From positions 71,614,944 to 71,678,943 of the forward strand of contig OX419755.1 in NCBI GenBank assembly GCA_948567375.1: a DNA stretch of 64,000 bases, in the 5' to 3' direction. Positions 48,591-59,031 of this stretch are shown one piece after another; positions within the stretch are counted from its first letter, which is position 1, and the number at the start of each line of letters is the position of its first letter. Source of the stretch: Lunularia cruciata (taxonomy: Eukaryota > Streptophyta > Marchantiopsida > Lunulariales > Lunulariaceae). Under the pieces are notes generated by a model. That model was not told the origin of the DNA. It worked only from the letters and a program-made list of their open reading frames with translations, and ran no database searches. Both the position numbers and the translations under genes were made by a program.

Positions 48591-50029
48591 TTGTTATCAA
48601 AGCAAGAATGGAATGGATGGAATTTATAGATTTCCAATCCATTTCTACCAAACCATTGGGATTTTTTTTTCCATGTACTACCCAAGCATCATTTCACACA
48701 ATTCATCATCTCACACTTTGGGTATAATTTTTTGAATACAATCATCTTGTCCGATGAACCCTTTGTACTTCTGATTGTAACTTATGGAGAACAATGGACA
48801 TTCTGCATCTACGTGTTAACTTAGCAAAGTGCAGGTAGTTTGATAGAGTAATAGCCATGGAGGCAATGCCCAAATTATTCTTATGCAACAACAAATCAAG
48901 CACCTTACTTGATTGTTGGAAGAACAAGACCGTCAACAACAAGAGCATGTAGAGAGAGCACAATTTTGAGAAAGATTTGAGCAAATCTGATTTCCAAAGC
49001 CCAAGTATTTGAAGGAAAGAATTTGTCATGTGCAATGGAGAATTTTGTGTTTGATTGCAAATGTTATCTTGAAACTACAAATCTCCAAGATGAATGCAAA
49101 TAGATTCTCTTGGCTTCAAGCCAATTGGATGGAGTGACAAAACTATAGTGGCAATTCCAAGTGGAGCAAGTTGAACGGCAATTTGTTTCGCAAATCTCAA
49201 CATGGAAAGAATTCAAGAGTGGAATAATTGGGAGATTTCAAGCTATAAATGCCACACAAGTTATCTATCAATGCAGTCATTATTATGAAGGTACGTTATC
49301 TTTATATATGTTAGTGGATATTTCCATTTCCATTCCTAGTCACACCGACATTGCGTCTAAACCTCACTTCTTAGTTTGATTCTATTAGGTGAAGTCTTAT
49401 GTTAATGATATTTTTGGATAGGTATGATTGTCATATATTGGCATGAGATTAGTTGCACAAGATAGATTAGTAGAATTGAAGCAAATTGATTTTTTTAAGA
49501 AGCTCATCACTCAATTCTAGAACATCATAATGCAAATTCCAAATTTACTAGATGGTGAAGCTATAGATAGATTTGTGAGGGATTTAAATTCACACACCAA
49601 ATTGGAATTGACCATGTGGGAGCCAAACACTTGGAGGAAGCCAAGCAATTGGCTGAGCACTTTGATTCCTTGGTGGCAACAAATTGGTCTCAGCTTTGAC
49701 ATTCACAAAACCTACCAATACCCTACAAGCATGGAAGAACCTACACCAATGGAGATGACTTGGCACTATAGATAGGGAAAGATTGTGACAAAATGGTGGT
49801 TGCTTTTATTATTGCCAAATTGGACATTGTATTGTTGAATGTCTACTCAAGAATATACATCTCTAACAAATTGCACAAATAGAGTTTGTAGAGTGTGATG
49901 ATCAAGGAAACAAAGAATCTTAGTAAAAGAATTTGAGCCACCTATTGGGAACTTGATTATTTCCAATAGGATTGAAGGCTTGAACTATGTAAATTTATTT
50001 CACTTGCAAGGTATGATACTAATCATGGT

Positions 50030-50370
50030 TGTAGGATTTTGGTTGATTTTGGAAGTTCAAAGAATTGCATGTCCATGTAATTATCAAAAGAATTTGGTAT
50101 TCATATCAAGTCAATAATTGGAAGTAGATTAATGATAATGGGTGGTAGAAAAGGTTCTACATTCCATACCTCACATCTTGGTACATTTAAGATTGGGAAG
50201 GAGTATTTGGAGTGTATAAGATTTGTAGTGGCACCTCTACACTATGATGTCATCCTAGGTTTTCTTTTGCTTGAACGTCATAAAGTTCAATGTGATTGGA
50301 CCAGATGGCAAATTCAAATACAACACCAAGGTAAGAATTATCAATTAGGATGTGTGGCACTTTTGAGTAA
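50030..50370 (+). pseudogene. G2 aspartic protease region
   Basis: ILVDFGSSKNCMS resembles the VLVDSGATHNFIS active-site block of gypsy proteases. HYDVILGFLLLERHKVQCDW matches the downstream VLGxxWL block. It lies between the gag and RT regions of G2. Confidence 0.6.
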
Positions 50371-51672
50371 GACACTTGAGAATAGTCCATCCCAAGATGG
50401 AAAGTTTATCATTAAAGCAACCATAGAGCAAGCTTTGGAGGAAGATAGTCCTACTTTTGCAATGTGGATCAAGCCAATTGTGCATGGAGAATCTAATGAG
50501 GGCCAAAAATCTCATGAAGCAATGGTTGATCAAATAGTTCAAGAGTTTGCAAATTTTTTTTTGGATAATCTACCAAAGGGATTGCTCTCCAATTGTGATA
50601 TGCATTTCAAGATTGAGTATTGCTAAGAAATACTCTAGTGAATAGATCAATATATCAACTCTCACCAAAGGAGTTAGAAGAGCTTCAAACAACACTAATG
50701 GAGTTATAAGAGAAATATTTCAAGCAACATAGTACATCTCTTTGGTGAGCATCAGTTCTATTTTTCCCAAAGAAGGATGGGGGACTTCACTTTTGTATTG
50801 ATTATTGTGACCTCAATAAATAAAAAATAAAGAATGCATGTCATTTGCCTCAAGTTGATGACTTGCTAGATCAATTGAGTAGAGCACAATATTTCTCCAA
50901 GTTGGATTTCTAAAGCAACTATTGGCAAATTCCAATTGATAGGGAGAATGTGCAAAAGACTACCTTTTGGACAAGGTATGGGTATTTTGAATAAAGAGTT
51001 CTACCATTTGGGCTCATTGATGCTCTGGAAATTTTCATAGATCAGATGCATCATGTGTTGGATGGGCTATTAGATTGATATGTGATGTTTCTTGGATGAT
51101 ATTTTAATCTATAGTAAGATATAGACAGAACACATGAATCATATGTAGAAAGTTTTAAGTCAACTACATCAATGGAAGTTTTATTGCAAGAAGCCAAAGT
51201 GCACCTTTTGGCAAAAGGAAGTTACCTTCTTGGATCATAAGGTCTCATTGTAGTGGATCCAAATGGAAGAGGAGAAAATCAAGGCCATTATTGATTGGCC
51301 TACTCCAAAGGATACCACAAACGTGTAGGCATTTAATGGATTCATAAGTTTTTACCGATGGTTCATACACTACTATGCTCATATGGTCACACCATTGACC
51401 ACTCTCTTTGGGAAGACCTCAAGCTTTCAATGGACCACCAAGCACAAAGAAGCATCTTGGAAGCTGAACTATATGGTGTCTTCAAGACCCATTCTTCAAC
51501 CATATGATCCTCAACTACCTTGTGTGGTTGATTTTGATGCTTCTAACTTTACCTATGGAGCTATGTTGCAATAGAAATTTCCATATAGGTTACATCCCAT
51601 TGCCTTTGTGTCTCACCAACTAAACATCACATAAAGAAACTACTCTATTTGAGATTGAAAACAACTAGCAAT

Positions 51673-52087
51673 TATAACAATATGGAGTTTAACAACAAAG
51701 TTAGTTAAGCCTAATGAAGTAATGATTAGGCCAAATTAGCCTAGAATATTCCAAAAGTATCTAAGAAGCTTCTTGGGAAGCTTCCAAGCTAGTTTAACTT
51801 GCATCCCAAGTAGGTAGCTGCTAGAAGCTTCCAACTAGCTTGGCTTACATGCCAAGTAGGTGGCTTCTAAAAGGAAGCTTCTTGAGAAGCTTCCTAGTTA
51901 ACTTGGCTTGCACTCCAAGAAAGTGACTCAAGGAAACTTGTTTAGAAGCTTCTCAGGAGCCTTGTATGCTTCTTATAAATACCAAAGCCAAAGTTCATGC
52001 TAGGTATTTGGAGTTTTCCCATACTCAAGTGTCCCAATATGATCTTCCATTCTCTTATTTCTCTCCTTGATCTTGGTCTTTTACAAC
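51673..52087 (+). repeat. Solo LTR of family G2 inside G2
   Basis: A 415-bp copy of the G2 LTR (TATAACAATATGG to TTTTACA) flanked by gcaat and acaat, a 5-bp duplication with one mismatch. The G2 RNase H region continues on either side, so the solo LTR arose from a later insertion of the same family followed by LTR-LTR recombination. Confidence 0.85.
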
Positions 52088-52539
52088 AATGGTATATGCC
52101 ACCAAATTGTGGAGGTATTATCTCTTGGAGAAACAAGTGATCATGTGAACCAATCACAAACCTTTGTTGTAGATATTACATTTGGAGCACATGAAGAGTA
52201 GACATCATTGATGGGAGAAACAACTACATTTGTTTGATGTCAAACTTGAGTATAAACTTGGTAGGTTCTATGTCATCCCTAATGCCTTATCATGAAGCTC
52301 TAATTTGAAGACTCTTCCTCTCATCACAATAGCATTTATGATAGTTTCCATTGACTCAAAAGTCCAAATTGAGTTAAAGACCGCTTTACAACAAGACCCC
52401 TTCTTTCAGATGGTATAAGGTAGTCTTGCAACACATGACAAGGAATACAACATCTTCTCCTTCAAGTAAGACCTTCTATTTTGTGAGAATTTAATCTATA
52501 TTCCAGCCAAGGGTGATCTACAACTTGTATGCTTTCAAG

Positions 52540-53810
52540 AAGCCCATGATTTACCAATCATTGGTCACATGGGGGTGGACAAGACCTTGGGTACCTTACA
52601 ATGCCAATGGTGGTGGCCTAACATGGCACAAGATGTTCAAGGATTTTTCCGATCTTGTGAGAGTTGGCAATGCAACAAGCCCAACAACCAAAACCAAGTG
52701 GACTCCTTCAACCACTTCCCATCCCATTTGCTTGATGCAAACAAGTGAGCTTAGATCTCATCACATCATTGCCCAAGATAAAGCAATGTCATATAGCAAT
52801 CTTGATGTTTGCTGATAAATTTAGTAAACAGATCCATTTGGCACAACCTTTGATACAATGGATGCTCTAACATTGGCCATATATACTTTGACAATGTCTT
52901 CAAGCATAATTGGATATCTTGTGTACTCATCTCTGACCATGATCCTAGATTCACTAAAGAAACTTGGCAAGCATTATTCTAGCTAATTGGCACCAAACTT
53001 GACATTGTCCATAGCCTATCATCTTCAAATTGATGGACAAACTAAACATGCAAATTGTACCTTAGAGGATATATTTTGTGCCTTGGTCAAAGTTCATTAT
53101 ACCAATTAGTATGAATGTCTTGCAGTTGTTGAGTTTGCTTACAATAATTCCAATCATGTAAGCACCGGATTCTCTCCTTTCTTCTATAATTTTGGCTAAG
53201 ACTCACTTGTTCCATATTCTATTCTTGCTCCTCCTCTTTCTCATGTCCCTCATACTTCTACTTTCTTGACCATAATACCCCACTCCTTACAACAAGCCAA
53301 ATTTCATCTCCTTGTTGCTAAAAGTTGTCCAAAAAAAAATGTGGCCCAACATTGTTGTGATCTCATCTTTCAACTCATTGATAAGGTCATGCTTTCTTCT
53401 AGTAACCTACCCCTCCCACTTTATACCTAAGTTTGTAAACTTTCTCCTAAATAGATAGGTCCATTTGATGTTACCCAAATCATTTCTCCTGCTGCTTATC
53501 AACTTGCCTTACCTTACCATATGCAAATCCACCTTGTCTTTCATGTTTCCAAGTTGAAACCCTTTGTTTGTAATCCATCTTCCTTTTCTACTTATGTCCA
53601 ACCTCCTCCTCTTCCCATCTCTATCAATGACCATGAGGAGTATGAAGTTGATCATATCCTTGCACATTGCCACATTCAACACGGTCGCCAATAATATATT
53701 GAGTACCAAGTCCTTTGGAAAGGGTATCCTCTTCATGATATTGCTTGGAAGCCTTTTTTCATTTCTAGAATGCACAAATGGCCATCCATGAGTTTGAAGC
53801 TTCCATGGTG
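52540..53810 (+). pseudogene. G2 integrase and chromodomain region
   Basis: The zinc-binding start shows IGHMGVDKTLGTLQ and CESWQCNK. The core block is LISDHDPRFTKETWQ (about 52925-52970). At 53630-53790 the C-terminal part shows YEVDHILAH followed by YQVLWKGYPLHDIAWKP. This has the chromodomain signature with the W-K-G-Y block that targets chromoviruses to heterochromatin. Fossil. Confidence 0.75.
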
Positions 53811-53843
53811 ACAAGGACGTCACCAATTAGCAATAAGAGAATA

Positions 53844-54323
53844 TGTAACAATATGGAGTTTATATGCAAGTTAGTCAAGACTAACAAAGTAGCAAATATG
53901 CCAAATTAGCCAAGAATTATGAAAATATTCTAGAAGCATCTAGAAAGCTACTTGGTACCTTCTAAGTATCAAATAATGTGCATGCCAAGTAGTAATTCTA
54001 GGAAGAAGCTTCTTTGGAAGCTTCTTAGCTAGCTTAGCTTGCACGCCAAGTAAGTAGTTTCTTGGGAAGCTTCTTGACTAGCTTATTTTTCATGCCAAGT
54101 AAGTAGCTTTTAGAAGGAAGTTTCTTGGGAAACTTCCTAGTTAGTTTGGCTTGCACTCTAAGAAGATGGCTTTTAGGAAGCTTCTCAAGAGTCTTGTATG
54201 TTCTCTATAAATACCAAAGCCCAAGCTCATAATAGGTATCTAGAGTTCCCCTTGTTCAAGAGTCCCAATGTGATCTTTCACTCCAATCTTCCATTCTTCT
54301 ATTTCTCTCCTTAGTCTTTTACA
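53844..54323 (+). repeat. 3' LTR of G2
   Basis: TGTAACAATATGGAG to GTCTTTTACA, 480 bp, somewhat longer than the 5' LTR because of added copies of the cttcttggaagc-type motif. The sequence of the LINE-like element resumes at once (HDAIRDLVFAMAQE). No clean 5-bp duplication is seen at the outer edges (ctact / ctatc). Confidence 0.85.
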
Positions 54324-54917
54324 CTATCCATGATGCCATAAGGGATTTAGTGTTTGCTATGGCACAAGAGAGTGAATACCTTGCTTGGAAGGAGTATTCA
54401 TATTCTTTGTAGATGACACGGGTCAAAGTAGACTTAAACTTGGTCCAAGATGATCATGTGATAGTGGTGGATGTTGTGGTTACAAACCCTGTACGTGATG
54501 CAATTTTGGAGGTAGTAATTACTCATCCTCCTAGATGGACGACAAGTGGAGCAACAACATGCAAGGTCTCCAAGTATAGGGGTATGCAACAAGGTCACCT
54601 CTTTGTTCCTCTAGCCTTGGAGTTATATGGAGTGATAGACATGGCATTCAACACATTTGTCAAGGATTGCATGAGAGCTTATCATATTAGACACCAAGGG
54701 GTACCACTCTCACTCTCATACTTTGTAGCATACTTAAGACAACGTGTGTCCATTGCTCTATAGAGAGCATTGGCTGGTGCAATCCATAGAAGAACAATCA
54801 CTCTAGGTGATGTTTTTTTGGATGCTCCAATAGTTTGTAGACCTTACGACTTGCATAGCTTGGATATCTTAGGTGCAGTGGGGCAGATTTCTCATATCCA
54901 TACTATTGGAGCCTAGC
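54324..54917 (+). pseudogene. C-terminal domain of the LINE-like element
   Basis: Begins HDAIRDLVFAMAQES, which follows on from the CEC...H block left of G2. It continues with VDLNLVQDDHVIVVDVVV (54425-54480), FVPLALELYGVID (54601-54640) and YLRQRVSIAL (54733-54762). I recall the same block order at the C-terminus of related RT proteins in non-seed plants. A stop follows SIAL, after which recognisable sequence continues to about 54917. Confidence 0.55.
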
Positions 54918-54942
54918 CCCTTTCTACCTCTTTTGTCTCTCT

Positions 54943-55086
54943 CTTATACGGCTTGATGAGGTCTTCCCATCCTTCTTGCGTTGTATGTGGTTGCCTTCTT
55001 GCTTTGTTCTCTCCCTTGTATGGCTTGATGGGGTCTTCCCATCCTTATTGTGTTTTGCATGGTCACCTTTCTCTTTCCAAAAGAGG
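54943..55086 (+). repeat. Two-unit tandem repeat in the element tail
   Basis: cttatacggcttgatgaggtcttcccatcc-type sequence at 54943 recurs at 55015, period about 72 bp. It lies between the end of the coding remnant and the putative target duplication, as in many LINE 3' tails. Confidence 0.7.
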
Positions 55087-55094
55087 GTGTAATA

Positions 55095-55195
55095 ATTAGA
55101 CCTTCTAATAACTCACTTTCAATCCAATTGCTACCACACCCAACATTAACATAATAGAGCGAGATGCTTTATGGACAAACATTCCATATGGTTCC
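55095..55195. repeat. Flanking direct repeat, right copy
   Basis: Carries attagaccttctaataact (55095-55113) and then a segment resembling 45119-45200. It marks the right edge of the LINE-like element. Confidence 0.45.
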
Positions 55196-55722
55196 AATAC
55201 TAGAGAACCATTTCCAAAAAGGTTTGTGATAATAAATTGTTTCATTATATATAGAGAGGGTAGAAATATCGATTCCTTAAACTTAAAATCATTAAAAAAG
55301 TAAAACTTATATCATTGTTAGTCTCTTCACATGGAAATTGTGGAGTTTACTTTTGAATCTTAATGCATTTTTAGACTTTAAAATCTTTGTTATACTTCAA
55401 AATTTTGGTTATTTATCTCACACACTCAACAAGATATATAAGGATTCTTCTAAAATTCCATCTTGTGTAAGATGTATAGTATTTGTAATTATGATCTGGT
55501 CTTGATAGGTACCATTGTTTCAAAAATGCAAATTTGTGTGAGATTTTTAATTTTTATATCATGAATGCTGTTTTAAAATCATATACAAAACAATTGTATT
55601 TACATGTTTTTATAAGGTGTACCATGTTAAGTATCCATTCTCTTTTAATAGTAAATTTTAAATTTTCAACATTATGTAAATTAATATTCTACCTTGTGAA
55701 TATTCTGGATCACATGTATTCT
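55196..55722. other. AT-rich sequence, nothing recognised
   Basis: No open frame of note and no repeat partner seen. Confidence 0.4.
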
Positions 55723-56260
55723 TAATACATCTAAAACACCACCACACACCATCATTAAGTGAATAATAGCAATACAGATAGTCAAAACAAACCCAAACAA
55801 ACTTCAGCGCTCTGAAAAAGCTTCTAGTGCAATAAACTAATGAGATTACTTTATGATATATCTGCCTTTTGTTCCAAGTTCTATCGCATAAAAATAAATA
55901 TTAAATGTAACTAGTCATAGCTTGGAGATTACAAATTTACTTATCCTGGACAGACGAGGGTGTATACATACCGAAATACTTTTAGCAGAATAGAAGATTT
56001 CTTATTATCTCTTAGATTTCTCAATGCATCTACGACACCACAACACACCACCACCAAATGAATAGTCGAAACTAACCTAATTGCTCTAGAAAAGCTTCTA
56101 GTACAATCATATAATGAGATTACTTTATGATATAATTTGCCTTTTGTGTAAAAAGATTAAATATTAAATGTAAGTAATCTTTCTTTGGAGATTAGAAACT
56201 TATCCTAGACAGATGAGGTGTATACATACCGAAATAACTCTAGTGGAGTGGAAGATTTCT
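55723..56260. repeat. Tandem duplication, unit about 300 bp
   Basis: Unit 1 (55723-56023) and unit 2 (from 56024) share, in order, catctaaaacaccac/catctacgacaccac, aaaagcttctagt, aatgagattactttatgata, atattaaatgtaa, ggagatta, atcctggacagac/atcctagacagat, gtgtatacataccgaaata and gaagatttctt. Unit 2 is shorter through small internal losses. Confidence 0.8.
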
Positions 56261-59031
56261 TGCTCAAATGTCACAGTAAATAGCTGTGAGTTCATTTAAA
56301 TCTCAACAGGTATGCTAGATAGATGTTCGAGGCGTAAACTCTTGATATTTATGTGATAAGGGGAGTTCACATCAATGCTTTGTTAGTTCCTTCTTCCAGG
56401 TCTACTGTACTTGTATTTGTGCTCGCAATTCCCCAGCAAATTTGGGTGCAAATTTCACCGCTGAGGAAGACTCGGAGTACTGTATATGAGTAAGGGAAAC
56501 TGAAATTTTCTGCACTGCCTTCTTGTAAGGAAAACTCGTGCTACGTGACAGTGTGATAGCAGAAATCAGATCTATTACAGTTGCTAGGCTGGCAGAAACG
56601 CAATCGGGTAATGCCACGTAGCCTAGGTCGAATCTCACACGGAAGAACCAGCGAACTGTATGCAATCTCACAATCTCGATGGAACATCTGAGTTCATTTT
56701 TGCCGGGTAGGAAATGAACTACAGTGCTGTTGTACTGAGTGAGTGATGAGCGTAATTTCTCCTCGTGCGCTGCACGGAGTGGAGCAACGACCTGGAGTAT
56801 GGACTGTAGGGAGACTCAGTCGTCCGAGCATGGAAAATGCCGGAAGAGATCTCATTAAACTACTGTGTAAGTGGGACGCTTTCATTTATTTGGGTTCTCA
56901 ATCAATGTCTGCGTTTGAGAGCGAGTAGTCTCGCTTTGGTTCTTCGTGTACAAAGGTATACAATCCAATTAAGAGCAGGACATGGTTGAACCCGCATACG
57001 CCGGGTCCCAAGGTAGATCATAAGCCGTTGAGGTTTATAATTTGAAATTCAGTGGTTTTTGTTTGTTATTCTTCACTCTGACCTACCTCTGCTTATATCA
57101 ATCTGTAAAGGAGTCGCAAAGACTAAGAAATTTATTTTATCGTCTAATTTCAACTGATGAAACGCATCAAAATCTACTAATGTAATGGGGAGCCCGAAGC
57201 TTTCAAGGACCGAGGAGCTTTCAAGGACTCTACTGGAGACTCGCTGTAACATATACAACAGTTCTTCTTTTACGTGCCGTCATCAAAGCGAAAACATATC
57301 CCCGACTGATCTCTTTCACGAAGAGATCACGGATTTTGCTTACAAGAATCAAACAAAAGTCCGGTAAAACATAATCCTAGTGTTCCATGCATCTACAGTA
57401 GGCCATACGTTTAGGGCCGGAGACGGCGAAGATGGAATGATCGACACCCAGTTCACTTTCATCCACCTTCTGAGTCTGATTATGGTTTTAGATATCTATT
57501 TGTGAAACAAGCGGAGCACAACACGTCGTATTGGAAGTTGAAATAGATGAGGGCACGGAATCTCACAATTTGACGAATCTCACTACTGTTTCAATGTCCA
57601 TCGATTGCCAGCTATCTCTTTTGGGAACTGGGTTGTTCATGTACTCATCGGTGGAGATGTTTTAAATCGCCCAGATAATAGAGTAACATGATAACTTGGT
57701 ATAGGTAGTTGCATATATTCTACAAATCCAAAGCTTGGGTTTAGATTCTCAGAGCATCCATGGGTGCTATTGCTACGAGCAGGTGCTAGTTTGTTTTCCT
57801 TGATATGTTCAGAACATGCAGTTTTATCTTAGTTATATCACGTAACAAACACTTTGTAAATGGGGTTACAAATGGGCAAGGCGCTTGGACGAGGCCAGCA
57901 CTTTGAGTGAACTTTCTTTGACGTGTGAAAACGAAGTATCAATTATGTGCTAGATCGGATTCAACGTTTCCATCCGTGTTATCAAATATTGGATGCATTT
58001 CTTTCTTTCTTTCTTTCTTCTTTTTTTGTTTACAAGAATTATATCAACTAGAGCGAATGCCATCATGTTTGAAGCATGCATGAGTACACTCAGTAAAGTT
58101 ATTGTATCTCTCTTCAAAGTTCAGAATAAGTGTTTCATGTTCGTCACCTTAATGAAGGGCTTTCTCGACATGAGTTCAATAGAAAGTGAAAAAGCATGAT
58201 GTAAAATGATTATGGATGTGAAATGTAGAGTGTAGTAAACTCTGGAGGATAAAGAAAGCATTTACGACTCTTTCATTCCATATCTAAGGAGACTAACACG
58301 TGAAGAAGGAACAGACGTCAACATGCATGCAGAGAGCCATCTCCCGTGTTGCACTCTTTCCTGAAGATCGGACCCATGATAACCACGACATGGCGTGATG
58401 CAGTAAGTACGGCCACTCTGACGGACAGTTACCGTGTGGTCGAAACATACGTGGTTAGTGAGCAGCAGGAAATCGTGCGGCCATGAAATAGCCGGATCCG
58501 ATGGGTGGAATTCGCTTCAAGCGGTTTCTGTGGCTGGGAATGGAGATTTTGTTCACAGACAGAAGTCGCCTTGTTGGAGAGGCAATCGTATTGCTTGAAA
58601 TTTACTAAATCCTTTGGTCTCAAATTCGTCATCTTGGGAATCAGTCAATTTGACCGGGGAAGTTAGAGGAAGAGGAGAAGTTGTGTGTCTGTCTGTAGTG
58701 AGAAATTGTGGAGTTGAACTTGAAGAGAAGGTACAGTGAAAATTGCTAGCGTGCAAACATGACGGGGTACATGTCACCTCGGTTTTTCGTGGGATCGATC
58801 GTTCTGGGTCTCGTGTGTTTGCTGTTGTTTTTCATGGCTTTTTGCGAAGGTGATAGGATGAATATTTGGAAGAAAGGTAATACTGCGGAACATCGGAGAT
58901 TGATGATGTGCACAGATTTTTTTGAGCGGTTTATTGGATCAATTGAGAACGTATAGCGTCTTGTCCTGCGATGATGTTTCAAGGTAATCCGGGGAATCTT
59001 GTGGTAATTTGGAACTGCCAACTCTTTGAGA
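56261..59031. other. Second gene island, left part; no firm gene
   Basis: Balanced composition. A frame from ATG 56746 (MSVISPRALHGVEQRPG) reaches a consensus donor GTAAGT near 56869 and could be a first exon, but no partner exon was identified. A 65-codon ATG frame at 58759-58956 has one hydrophobic segment (FFVGSIVLGLVCLLLFFMAF). It lies 75 bp upstream of the DNL gene start and may be an upstream ORF or chance. The remainder should include the promoter and 5' leader of the DNL gene. Confidence 0.35.
57998..58027. repeat. (TTTC)n microsatellite
   Basis: Five to six TTTC units followed by a T run. Confidence 0.8.

Larger units (their letters stand above)
48164..54323 (+). mobile_element. Ty3/gypsy chromovirus fossil, family G2
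   Basis: 5' LTR 48164-48590, primer site TGTTATCAAAGC at 48592, gag (about 48740-49800), protease (about 50030-50370), RT (about 50740-51200), RNase H (split), integrase (about 52540-53100), chromodomain (about 53620-53790) and 3' LTR 53844-54323. A third LTR (51673-52087) sits inside the RNase H region. The element is inserted in the C-terminal part of the LINE-like coding region. The structure is complete, but the coding sequence is heavily broken (well over ten interruptions), so it is old, though younger than its host element. Confidence 0.85.
45226..55094 (+). mobile_element. Old non-LTR-type reverse transcriptase element (LINE-like)
   Basis: The coding remnants run on the plus strand from about 45650 to 48163 and resume at 54324-54917; the gap is the inserted gypsy element G2. 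The order is an N-terminal Cys-rich stretch (45682-45870), RRRCVRHREVVARF (46168-46210), REFSRA...HPLSMANPTNET (about 46345-46410), the RT domain, GLLSMEEIAPIAFLGNCALL (about 47600-47660), a CEC...H block (48086-48130) and a C-terminal domain with FVPLALELYG. This matches a family of RT proteins I recall from non-seed plants and algae. Stops and frame changes are frequent, so the element is old. The 3' tail holds a duplicated segment and ends at the putative target duplication at 55095. Confidence 0.65.
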
